Positions 1 through 6,155 of a stretch of 6,155 nt of DNA are shown here, one piece after another. The DNA is from Nitrospirota bacterium. GTDB lineage: Bacteria > Nitrospinota > Nitrospinia > Nitrospinales > Nitrospinaceae. Position 1 is the stretch's first letter; every line of letters starts with the position of its first letter. The translations under genes were made by a program, and so were the position numbers. The stretch is from the NCBI GenBank assembly GCA_030600405.1, contig JAUVMD010000089.1:1-6155 (forward strand). Direction: 5' to 3'. The notes under the pieces are model-generated. The model was not told where the DNA came from and did no database searches. It saw only the letters and a program-made list of their open reading frames with translations.

Positions 1-1
1 C

Positions 2-274
2 ATCTCGCGGGGGGAATCAACCGGTTCGAAAGAACCCAACGGCGCATTCGCTATCGAACTCGAAAAAACTGCCAAGGGCAGGTATATCTTACCCGAAGGC
101 AGAATGCTGATTCTTGAGATGAAGGCATTGAGGCTCCATCCACAAAAGTCGAAACCCTTGGAATCTCCATGGACCCCGATGCGGTTTGTCGTGCAACCCG
201 GCTACGAATATTTGGGTCCAGCACAGGCTTCCTACCGTATAATCTATCCTTCTTCCTGGCTGTCGAACAAGTGA
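2..274 (+). CDS. 3' end of an unidentified protein gene (5' end outside window)
   Basis: An open frame enters from the left edge and runs for 90 codons without a stop until TGA at 272-274. The visible C-terminus is mixed in composition, with basic and hydrophobic stretches such as GRYILPEGRMLILEMKALRL, and ends in YRIIYPSSWLSNK. I recognise no family. There is no obvious membrane segment, repeat or metal-binding motif, and no cysteine in the visible part. Support for coding is the length of the open frame from the edge and the reasonable amino-acid composition; the other plus-strand frame I translated (frame 1) closes at about position 117. It is the only plus-strand gene supported in the window and converges on the DUF1566 gene. 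The upstream part is needed before any function can be proposed. Confidence 0.6.
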   Translation: MSRGESTGSKEPNGAFAIELEKTAKGRYILPEGRMLILEMKALRLHPQKSKPLESPWTPMRFVVQPGYEYLGPAQASYRIIYPSSWLSNK

Positions 275-281
275 TCCAGGC

Positions 282-701
282 TTAGAAACTGCGGACCAGC
301 CGGACCGCCATATTCAGGTTGGCATACTGGGAGGGCCAGACTTTCATCCCGTCTTCAAATTGAATGATGAGCCCCGACGAATCCTTGGTATCTTCCGTCC
401 AGGTGACTCCGGCACTGCCCGGCTCGAAAATGGGATCGAGGTAGATGTCGTCCCCGTACTTGTCCTGGTTGGTTTTATCCAGGTCGAACAGGCTGTAGGC
501 TTCATCCTCGTAAGGAAACCGCCAGTCCTCGAACCGGCCGAACCTTTCCAGGTTCACGATTTGCATGTACTCGTGACCGGTGAACCAGTTCTTCCACTTT
601 TTGGTATCCTGAAACGAGTCGGTCTTTTTCCACATCAAATTGGTTGTGGAATCGGTAATAGTCCCGTTTTCGTTGTCGATAAAACGTGAGTTGTCGGTCA
701 T
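282..701 (-). CDS. Small stand-alone DUF1566 (Lcl C-terminal-like) domain protein
   Basis: This 139-residue protein is almost entirely one DUF1566-type domain. Typical landmarks appear in order: RFIDNENGTITDSTTNLMWKK at about residues 6-26 (the family's 'G-T-(V/I)-T-D-x-x-T-x-L-M-W' opening), FEDWRFPYEDEAYSLFD at 57-73 (the usual 'DWRLPT..E...L' block, here with FPY for LPT), IYLDPIF at 86-92, VTWTED at 99-104 (the position of the usual 'YWSST') and MAVRLVR at 131-137. DUF1566 proteins are commonly exported or surface proteins, with a fold related to C-type-lectin-like and formylglycine-enzyme-like domains; their biochemical role is generally unknown. Here I see no signal peptide, no membrane segment and no cysteine, so it is predicted to be cytoplasmic. 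The ATG at 699-701 is preceded by only a weak GGA as ribosome binding site. It lies 23 bases after the ALDH relic on the same strand, so the two may be co-transcribed. Confidence 0.82.
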   Translation of the reverse strand: MTDNSRFIDNENGTITDSTTNLMWKKTDSFQDTKKWKNWFTGHEYMQIVNLERFGRFEDWRFPYEDEAYSLFDLDKTNQDKYGDDIYLDPIFEPGSAGVTWTEDTKDSSGLIIQFEDGMKVWPSQYANLNMAVRLVRSF

Positions 702-724
702 GATGTCCAGTCGCTTGTTTAGTG

Positions 725-922
725 TTAATCCAGATAGTGATTCATGACCAGAAGTTTGATTTTCGTCATTTCTTCGATACTGTATTTCAGGCCCTCCCGT
801 TCAGCAGTTCCGGCCAGATTGACCTCTGCGAACACTTCCTGGTTGTAGGGATTGATGACAGGGAGGGTGTGGGTCGCTTCCCGCCATTCGCTTCCAATCA
901 TAAAAGGATGTTTGTGAGTCAT
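725..922 (-). pseudogene. Aldehyde dehydrogenase remnant with a large in-frame internal deletion
   Basis: This 65-codon frame looks like both ends of an NAD(P)-dependent aldehyde dehydrogenase joined together. Residues about 6-41 match the family N-terminus: PFMIGSEWREATHTLPVINP, followed by YNQEVFAEVNLAGTAE, resembling 'F-I-G-G-E-W-R...V-I-N-P-Y-x-G-E-V...V'. Residues about 42-65 match the extreme C-terminus: REGLKYSIEEMTKIKLLVMN, resembling 'REG-x-x-Y-(A/S)-x-E-E-M-T-E-x-K' in full-length enzymes. ALDHs are usually about 475-500 residues, so roughly 410 residues are missing, including the cofactor fold and the catalytic Cys and Glu. It cannot be an active dehydrogenase. The junction falls near codons 41-42 (about 797-802). 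The frame is intact, from ATG at 920-922 to TAA at 725-727, with an in-frame stop two codons upstream of the ATG, so this is the only ATG start. No strong Shine-Dalgarno is seen. A promoter-like pair lies about 72 bases upstream. A translated short peptide is possible; decay of a once complete gene is the simplest reading. Confidence 0.8.
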
Positions 923-993
923 GGTGGTTTAAACTGGTAAAACTTTCCCCAGGGGATTCATTATTCATAAATATCGATTCCAGCCGAGGACTC

Positions 994-1022
994 ATTATAC
1001 GGATTTTGGGCGAAATTGCTAA
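994..1022 (-). promoter_or_regulatory. Candidate sigma70-type promoter upstream of the ALDH relic
   Basis: Read on the minus strand, a TTAGCA -35-like hexamer (1022-1017, 4 of 6 matches to TTGACA) is followed after 17 bases by a perfect TATAAT -10 (999-994). Transcription would start near 987 and run leftward, giving a leader of about 65 bases before the ALDH relic ATG at 922. It sits in the 131-base gap after ntrY, as expected for a new transcription unit. This is pattern matching only. Confidence 0.5.
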
Positions 1023-1053
1023 GAGGGTGATTAAAAAAATCTGGAGGGGCGAA

Positions 1054-3363
1054 TTAGCTGGCGCTTCCGAGGGTTTCCGGCTTTCGGGAGGGCCCGACCT
1101 GGGTGGTGGACGAAGGATCTGGAAATTCTAGGGTAAAAATGGTTCCCTTGGGCTCATTGGACCGCACCTGGATGATCCCTTTGTGGTCAGTAATAATACG
1201 AGTCACGATGGCCAGGCCCAAACCGGTGCCCCGCTTTTTGGTCGTAAAATGCGGGAGAAACAGTTTGTCCCGGTCCGGTGGGTTGATACCCATGCCGTTA
1301 TCTGAAAAGTCAATTTTGACCCGTTTGGTTTTGTGATCCCAATGGGTGGCAATTTCAATCAGGCCCTCTTGGTCATCTAGAGCATCCAGCGCGTTGTCAA
1401 ACAGGTTGATGAACACGCGCCGTATCTGTTCGGGGTCGATATACAGTAGATTGACGTTGGGATCCAGGTATTTGTTGATGGTCACGCCCTTTTCATGGTT
1501 GATATACAGGCGGGTCACATCGTCGATGATGGTGTGCACGGAATACAATTTGGGGTGGGGAGTGGGCATGCGGGAAAAGCGAAGAAATTCATTCAGCAAA
1601 TCCTTCATGCCTTCCACTTCCTGAGTGATAATCCGGATGCTTTCGTCAAAAACTTTAGCGAAGGACTTTTTATCTTCGTAATATTTCTTTTTCAGACGTT
1701 GCGCGTTGAGCTGAATCGGTGTCAGGGGATTTTTGATTTCGTGGGCGATGCCCTGGGCGACTTCCTGCCAAGCAGCAATTTTCTGGGCCTTGATGAGCTG
1801 GGTGATATCTTCAAACACCAGCAGGAGGCCCAGGTATTTTTTCCGGTCGTCCCGCATGAATTTGATATTGGCCAGCAGAGTCAGGTTGTTTTCGCCCACC
1901 GTCAATTCCACCTGCTCTTCGCAATCCTCCTTATGGTCTTCGTTCATTTTTTTTATCATGTTACGGATAGGTTCATGGAAAGAGGGATCGAACGCGTCTT
2001 TGTAATTGAGTCCGATGATTTCCTTGTCCTCCGCATCCAACAGACGTTTGGCGCCTTTGTTGAGGGTGGTGATCCGTCCTTTTTTATCGATGGAGATGAC
2101 ACCGGCACCGATATTTTCCAGGATGGTTTCGGTGTATAACCGACGTTGATCCAATTCGATGTTGGTAACTTGAAGGTTTTCATGAGCCTCTTCGAGAGTT
2201 TTGCGGCTGGTCTTCAGCTGATCCGTCATGGTATTGAAGGAATTGACCAGTAATCCGATTTCATCCCCGGTGTCCAGGTTGACTTTGACGTTGAGGTCGC
2301 CTTCGGCCACGCGCCGAGTTCCTGCGGCCAACTGCTGGATGGGGATGGTGATACCCCGCGCCATATAAAAACCGAGCCATATAGCCGAGAACAGGATTAG
2401 CAGGGTTATCAAGATAAAGGTAATATAGTAATTGGCGCTGACCGGAAGCTTGAGGAAGCTCTGCTTTTTGTAATCCTCAAATGTGTTGCGGATGCCTTCA
2501 ATTTTGATCATGGTGCTTTTGGGGATTTTGGACAGGGTCAATATATATCCCCATATAGACGGTTTGCCTTCCACATTTTGTTTGAGTGGAAGGAGTACCA
2601 CCAGGTAATTGCCTTTGGTGTGGGACCGCATTTCGGCAGTGCCCTCGCTTTCCATGCTGTCACGTATCAGGTCAGCATAATCCAGGTTGGTATAGTTCTG
2701 CGGCATTGATTTGTTGGCGTAAGACACGACGACTTGTCCCTGCTGATCGTAAACGATGACGCCTCCCAGTTCATACTCTTCGGTCTTGGTTTCCACCAAC
2801 CGTTGCAACATATCGCGCCTATCCTGGAGGTAGAGTTGATTTTTAGTGATCAGCTCTTCCAGTTTTCGGGCATGAAACTGGCTCTTGCGTTCGACATGCG
2901 AATAGTACTCGCGTGCCACTTCCATGGATTGCTGCAGGGAACGTTCTACCTGGATGCTGAACCAGTTTCCGATACTGTAGCTGAACAATTTGCTGGCGAC
3001 GAAAAACAGCAGGGTGGCGGGAACCAGAGCCAGAATAAAAAAGGCGAGGATCAGCTTGGTCTGGAATTTGGCGCCGAAGATTTTGCTTTTCCGCTCATTG
3101 TACAACTTGACCAGATTGCGCGTGATCATCACGATCAGCAATACCAGCAGAATAATGATTACGTTGAACAGAAAAATAATATTGATGTTGTCTGCTATGC
3201 TGGCTTTTTGCTGTTTGAGAAAATAGACTTCCAGCACAGTTAGGCCCGCCAGACTGACGATCAACCACGCAATGTTGCGGCGGGTGCGTTTTTTCTTTAA
3301 TAGGATTTGCTCTTCGGAGAGCTGGACGTACTGGGGGTTACTGGTTAAAGGATCGGATACCAT
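1054..3363 (-). CDS. ntrY: NtrY-type membrane sensor histidine kinase
   Basis: This 769-residue kinase has the full NtrY layout. Hydrophobic segments lie at about 31-49, 61-82, 103-124 and 312-333. The roughly 185-residue stretch between the third and fourth is predicted to be the extracytoplasmic sensor, with a PAS/Cache-like strand run near 200-216. A HAMP linker follows (about 334-387), then a PAS domain (about 405-520), the HisKA dimerisation domain with phospho-acceptor His541 in AHEIKNPLTP, and the ATPase domain with N box (FINLFDNALDAL, Asn653 and Asn657), G1 box (DNGMGI, 688-693), F box (LFLPHFTTKK, 701-710) and G2 box (GTGLGLAI, 712-719). All residues needed for autophosphorylation are present. 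NtrY-type kinases normally phosphorylate NtrX and are linked to nitrogen metabolism, redox sensing or envelope processes depending on species; the signal here is unknown. The ATG at 3361-3363 has a GGGGG run 6 bases upstream as a plausible ribosome binding site. The frame starts 26 bases inside the end of the DUF4390 gene, suggesting translational coupling. No ntrX follows. A symbol of 'ntrY-like' would be safer if orthology is not confirmed. Confidence 0.92.
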   Translation of the reverse strand: MVSDPLTSNPQYVQLSEEQILLKKKRTRRNIAWLIVSLAGLTVLEVYFLKQQKASIADNINIIFLFNVIIILLVLLIVMITRNLVKLYNERKSKIFGAKFQTKLILAFFILALVPATLLFFVASKLFSYSIGNWFSIQVERSLQQSMEVAREYYSHVERKSQFHARKLEELITKNQLYLQDRRDMLQRLVETKTEEYELGGVIVYDQQGQVVVSYANKSMPQNYTNLDYADLIRDSMESEGTAEMRSHTKGNYLVVLLPLKQNVEGKPSIWGYILTLSKIPKSTMIKIEGIRNTFEDYKKQSFLKLPVSANYYITFILITLLILFSAIWLGFYMARGITIPIQQLAAGTRRVAEGDLNVKVNLDTGDEIGLLVNSFNTMTDQLKTSRKTLEEAHENLQVTNIELDQRRLYTETILENIGAGVISIDKKGRITTLNKGAKRLLDAEDKEIIGLNYKDAFDPSFHEPIRNMIKKMNEDHKEDCEEQVELTVGENNLTLLANIKFMRDDRKKYLGLLLVFEDITQLIKAQKIAAWQEVAQGIAHEIKNPLTPIQLNAQRLKKKYYEDKKSFAKVFDESIRIITQEVEGMKDLLNEFLRFSRMPTPHPKLYSVHTIIDDVTRLYINHEKGVTINKYLDPNVNLLYIDPEQIRRVFINLFDNALDALDDQEGLIEIATHWDHKTKRVKIDFSDNGMGINPPDRDKLFLPHFTTKKRGTGLGLAIVTRIITDHKGIIQVRSNEPKGTIFTLEFPDPSSTTQVGPSRKPETLGSAS

Positions 3364-4012
3364 TTGCTACCCCCGTGGCAGGGATTTCCTGTTTGGATTT
3401 GTTTTGAGAAGCTTCCATTCCAAAAGCCGGATCCATTTTAATAGTCAGAGGGGTGGACTGGGCCCACGAAGTTTCAAACTCGCTGAAGGGGATGAAAAAC
3501 AGAAGATAATTGAACGGAAACCACAGCCCATCCGCTTCCATTTCCGCTTTCACACGAGCGTAATATTTTTCCTCCGGATCCAGTTTGAAGACGTGGGCGA
3601 TGGGGATATCCTTGAGTGTCAACATCAATTGCTGATACTTCTCCATGCTTTTGGTGGTCACTGTCCGGTTGACATTTTTCCCTTGTGAGGAGAACTGGTA
3701 GATTTTTTTCAGAGTGTCATACTGGACGGTATGGGTCACCTTGTTTTGCGACACTACGTCGTCTCCAAAAACAGAGGACTGTTTGAGCAACTCGATTTCA
3801 TAAGTGAAAGTCATCGCAACGCCGCCCTCGATCGCCTCCTTGATCTTCTCATTGAACGCGTCGATCAATTCGGCATCGAGAGTGATCAATTCCTTCCCGG
3901 CATTGAGGTTGATTTTGGATATGGTCGGTGTGGCCCAAGCTGGGGCAATGAGAAAACACCATATCCCGAAAAGCAAAGTGAGGACTCGGAGGGTTTTAGG
4001 GAAATTATTCAT
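3338..4012 (-). CDS. DUF4390 exported protein encoded upstream of ntrY
   Basis: The protein has 224 residues from the ATG at 4010-4012. Its N-terminus, MNNFPKTLRVLTLLFGIWCF then LIAPAWA before TPTISK, is a classic signal peptide: short basic region, hydrophobic core, and an AWA type I cleavage motif near residue 27. The mature part shows the DUF4390 pattern: an amphipathic start (TISKINLNAGKELITLDAEL), GVAMTFTYEIEL, a YDTLKKIYQF block, and the late ARVKAEMEADGLWFPFNYLL segment followed by a hydrophobic stretch and SW. The C-terminal 30 or so residues are low in conservation signals. The frame stays open upstream to a TTG at 4060 (240 residues), but that start would put 16 extra residues ahead of the signal peptide, so I prefer the ATG. 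Neither start has a strong Shine-Dalgarno. DUF4390 genes commonly sit next to NtrY-type kinases; the molecular role is unknown, and a periplasmic accessory role in sensing is an inference from context only. Confidence 0.88.
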   Translation of the reverse strand: MNNFPKTLRVLTLLFGIWCFLIAPAWATPTISKINLNAGKELITLDAELIDAFNEKIKEAIEGGVAMTFTYEIELLKQSSVFGDDVVSQNKVTHTVQYDTLKKIYQFSSQGKNVNRTVTTKSMEKYQQLMLTLKDIPIAHVFKLDPEEKYYARVKAEMEADGLWFPFNYLLFFIPFSEFETSWAQSTPLTIKMDPAFGMEASQNKSKQEIPATGVANGIRSFNQ

Positions 4013-4102
4013 GAGGGATTTTGCAAAAAATGTTTTGTGCCGATTAAACGCAAAAAACAAGAGGCTTTCACGTGACTCTATTCATACGACCTATGCATTC
4101 AT

Positions 4103-4131
4103 ATCATAGTTTATTTTACATTGGTAGTAAA
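4103..4131 (-). promoter_or_regulatory. Candidate sigma70-type promoter for DUF4390-ntrY
   Basis: On the minus strand a TTTACT hexamer (4131-4126, 4 of 6 to TTGACA) is followed after 17 bases by TATGAT (4108-4103, 5 of 6 to TATAAT). It lies in the AT-rich spacer between the mutS stop and the DUF4390 start, with transcription expected from about 4096 leftward, roughly 85 bases before the preferred ATG at 4012. Otherwise the 4061-4276 spacer shows no gene or clear hairpin terminator. In so AT-rich a stretch a chance match is a real risk. Confidence 0.4.
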
Positions 4132-4276
4132 TACCCATTTTTATTGAAGTTGGGTGAAATTACGCCTGTTTTTTACATCTTTTTATCGGGTAATTATTTA
4201 GAAAATTGTTTTTATGTAGCTTGCGGGAGCTCCAAAGGTTGCGATCAAGTAAAAAGCTTCCCCAAAAGCGGGCAAA

Positions 4277-6155
4277 TCAGCCATCTTTCAAGATTTCAAG
4301 GACTTCATACCATTTTTCCAAGGCTTCCCGCGGGGTCAATTCATCGGGCCGGATTTCCTTTAGTTTCTGGATCAGGGGTGGGGGAAGGGGCGCGAACAGA
4401 CCCATCTGTTGGGGACCGGGAGGCGGTACGGTGTCTTCCGAATGCCCAATCTTCGGCGCTCCCAGTTCATCGTATTCGCTATTTTCTAAATTAAACAATA
4501 CTTCGTGTGCCCTTTTTAAGACTTTCTCCGGCAGGCCGGCCAGCCGGGCCACTTGAATCCCGTAGCTTTTGTCGGCACCGCCAGCGACAATTTTTCTCAG
4601 AAAAATGATCTCGTCGTCCCACTCCTTAACCTGCACGTTGAAATTTTTGACCCCCGGAAGGGTCTCCTCCAATTCGGTCAGTTCATGGTAATGGGTGGCG
4701 AACAAGGTTTTGGCGCCGATGCGCTCCGGACCGTGCAGGTATTCGACCATCGACCAGGCAATGCTGATGCCGTCGAAGGTGCTGGTGCCCCGCCCGATTT
4801 CGTCCAGAATGATCAGGCTCTTGCGGGTTGCGTTATTGAGGATATTGGCCGCCTCGTTCATTTCTACCATGAAGGTGGATTGTCCTTTCAGCAAATAATC
4901 CTGCGCCCCGACCCGGGAGAAGATGCGGTCTACCAATCCCAATTCCGCTTCCTCCGCTGGTACGTAACTGCCGATCTGCGCCATTAATGTGATCAGTGCC
5001 ACCTGCCTGAGATAAGTGGATTTACCGGCCATGTTGGGACCGGTGATGATCATGATCTGGTTGCCGTCGCAGTCGAGGCGGGTGTCGTTGGGGATGAACG
5101 GATTGGACGGATCGATTTGTTCCACCAGTGGATGCCGTCCGTTGACGAAACGCAGTTCGTTTCCATCCCTCAGTACGGGGCGGGTGTACTGGTGGCGGTG
5201 AGCCACTTCTGCCAAAGACGCCATCGCATCCAGTTCGCTCAGCAGGAGAGCCATGGATTGAATACGTTTACTTTCCGCCGCCACCGCCTGCCGGACCTGT
5301 TGGAACAGTTCCTGCTCGAGCGCCTGGATTTTTTCTTCTGCGCCGGTAATCTCTATTTCGTGCTGTTTCAGCTCCGGTGAGATGAACCGCTCGCAGTTGA
5401 CCAGCGATTGCTTGCGGATGTAATCCTCCGGCACCCGGTCGAGGTTCTTTTTAGTCACCTCGATGTAATACCCATAAATTTTATTGAAGCCGACTTTCAA
5501 CTGAGAGATGCCGGTACGTTCGCGTTCGCGCGCTTCCAAAGCGGCAATCGACTGGTTGCCATCGCGCGTAATGGATTTCAACCGGTCCAGTTGTTCATGG
5601 CAACCGGGTTTGATCAAATGGCCGTCCTTCAGGTTGTACGGCGGATCGTCCACAATCATTTGATCGATCTTTTGATGCACCGATTCCAGGTTGTCCCACG
5701 ATTCGATGAATCGTTGCAGGTCTTTGGAATCACAGCGTTGCAGGGCTTGCTTGATCTCCGGTAGAACGGCCAACGAATTTTTTAAGGCAGTCAGGTCCCT
5801 GGGACTGCACGCGGACAGCGAGATGCGGCCCAGCAGGCGTTCCAAGTCATAGATGTTTCCGAGGTGGGAACGCAGATCGTTGCGGTCCATGAGGTTGTCG
5901 TGAAATACGGTCACCCCGTTCAACCGGTCCTCGATTTCCGTCCGGTCGACCAGCGGTTTCAGAATCCAATCCTTGAGCCGCCGGGCGCCCATCGGCGTGC
6001 AGGTTTCGTCCAGCAGGCCGAGCAGAGAATGCTTGCGTTCGCCGTCGCTCGATTTCACCAGCTCGAGGCTGTTGACCGTGGCTTGGTCGAGCCACATGTA
6101 ACTGTGAATGTTGAAGGTGGACAGGGTATTCACATGTTGCAGCGCGGACTTTTGG
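4277..6155 (-). CDS. mutS: DNA mismatch repair protein MutS, C-terminal three quarters (5' end outside window)
   Basis: The frame is open to the right window edge and gives about 625 residues ending in LKDG and TGA (4279-4277). MutS proteins are usually about 850-880 residues, so roughly 250 residues, namely the mismatch-binding domain with its Phe-x-Glu and most of the connector, lie outside. A GTG at 6131-6133 within the frame is not a real start, because MutS-like sequence (KSALQH) continues upstream of it. Counting from that codon: core/lever YMWLDQATVNSLEL (12-25) and LLDETCTPMGARRLKDWIL (40-58); clamp KVGFNKIYGYYIEVTK (213-228); ATPase Walker A GPNMAGKST (365-373), STFMVEM signature (419-425), Walker B ILDEIGRGTSTFDG (442-455) and the FATHYHELTELE region (478-489); dimer helix-turn-helix SYGIQVARLAGLPEKV (523-538). 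A proline-rich linker then carries QMGLF (576-580), which resembles the beta-clamp binding motif, followed by a C-terminal PREALEKWYEVL segment. All ATPase motifs are intact. It acts with MutL in post-replicative repair in the cytoplasm. Confidence 0.97.
   Translation of the reverse strand, partial: QKSALQHVNTLSTFNIHSYMWLDQATVNSLELVKSSDGERKHSLLGLLDETCTPMGARRLKDWILKPLVDRTEIEDRLNGVTVFHDNLMDRNDLRSHLGNIYDLERLLGRISLSACSPRDLTALKNSLAVLPEIKQALQRCDSKDLQRFIESWDNLESVHQKIDQMIVDDPPYNLKDGHLIKPGCHEQLDRLKSITRDGNQSIAALEARERERTGISQLKVGFNKIYGYYIEVTKKNLDRVPEDYIRKQSLVNCERFISPELKQHEIEITGAEEKIQALEQELFQQVRQAVAAESKRIQSMALLLSELDAMASLAEVAHRHQYTRPVLRDGNELRFVNGRHPLVEQIDPSNPFIPNDTRLDCDGNQIMIITGPNMAGKSTYLRQVALITLMAQIGSYVPAEEAELGLVDRIFSRVGAQDYLLKGQSTFMVEMNEAANILNNATRKSLIILDEIGRGTSTFDGISIAWSMVEYLHGPERIGAKTLFATHYHELTELEETLPGVKNFNVQVKEWDDEIIFLRKIVAGGADKSYGIQVARLAGLPEKVLKRAHEVLFNLENSEYDELGAPKIGHSEDTVPPPGPQQMGLFAPLPPPLIQKLKEIRPDELTPREALEKWYEVLEILKDG

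Noticed and set aside
801..995. 64-codon minus-strand frame overlapping the ALDH relic
   Set aside because: It overlaps the relic in another frame, has a shadow-like composition and no family resemblance, while the relic frame has clear ALDH similarity.
1035..1041. T-run on the minus strand shortly after the ntrY stop as an intrinsic terminator
   Set aside because: The sequence ahead of it (about 1042-1075) forms only a short, mismatched stem, so no convincing hairpin supports it.
923..1053. Possible decayed ntrX start in the gap after ntrY
   Set aside because: Translation of this gap shows no receiver-domain start or other response-regulator sequence.
1495..2139. Long plus-strand open frame of 214 codons opposite ntrY
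   Set aside because: It is antisense to the conserved PAS and HisKA regions of the kinase; the Phe/Val/Asp-rich composition is what the complement of a kinase gene gives.
4227..4234. Perfect 8-base palindrome GGAGCTCC in the spacer as an operator
   Set aside because: A single short palindrome with no second copy or link to the promoter candidate; expected by chance.
4251..4270. Small hairpin GCTT-loop-AAGC followed by five T's after mutS as a terminator
   Set aside because: The stem is only 4 base pairs in an AT-rich region; too weak to call.
4072..4494. Plus-strand frame starting in the mutS/DUF4390 spacer and running into mutS
   Set aside because: Most of its length is the complement of conserved MutS C-terminal coding sequence, and it has no recognisable domain.

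Overview
The window is a bacterial chromosomal segment with moderate GC in the genes and an AT-rich spacer near 4080-4220. Nearly all coding capacity is on the minus strand. Reading leftward from the right edge, the order is: the C-terminal three quarters of the mismatch-repair ATPase MutS (cut by the window edge), a DUF4390 exported protein, an NtrY-type membrane sensor histidine kinase, an aldehyde dehydrogenase (ALDH) remnant that has lost its whole middle, and a small DUF1566-type protein. At the far left a plus-strand gene of unknown function enters the window and ends tail-to-tail with the DUF1566 gene, 7 bases apart.

The DUF4390-NtrY pair is a known arrangement in proteobacteria and proteobacteria-like phyla. 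Together with the MutS type and the lone DUF1566 protein it suggests a Gram-negative didermic bacterium, perhaps Nitrospinota or a former deltaproteobacterial lineage. That placement is an inference, and no marker in the window settles it.

Two transcription units can be argued. A sigma70-like promoter candidate (4103-4131) in the mutS/DUF4390 spacer would drive DUF4390 and ntrY, whose reading frames overlap by 26 bases. A second candidate, with a perfect TATAAT -10 (994-1022), lies just after ntrY and would drive the ALDH remnant and the DUF1566 gene, which are 23 bases apart. The response-regulator gene ntrX, which usually follows ntrY, is absent from this position.

The most notable observation is the 65-codon ALDH relic at 725-922. 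About 41 residues of a recognisable ALDH N-terminus are joined in frame to the last 24 or so residues of an ALDH C-terminus, with the cofactor site and catalytic Cys and Glu all gone. It keeps a clean reading frame, an ATG, a stop and an upstream promoter candidate. I saw no CRISPR array, tRNA, rRNA, insertion sequence or defence system. The rest of the window looks like ordinary housekeeping and regulatory genes.
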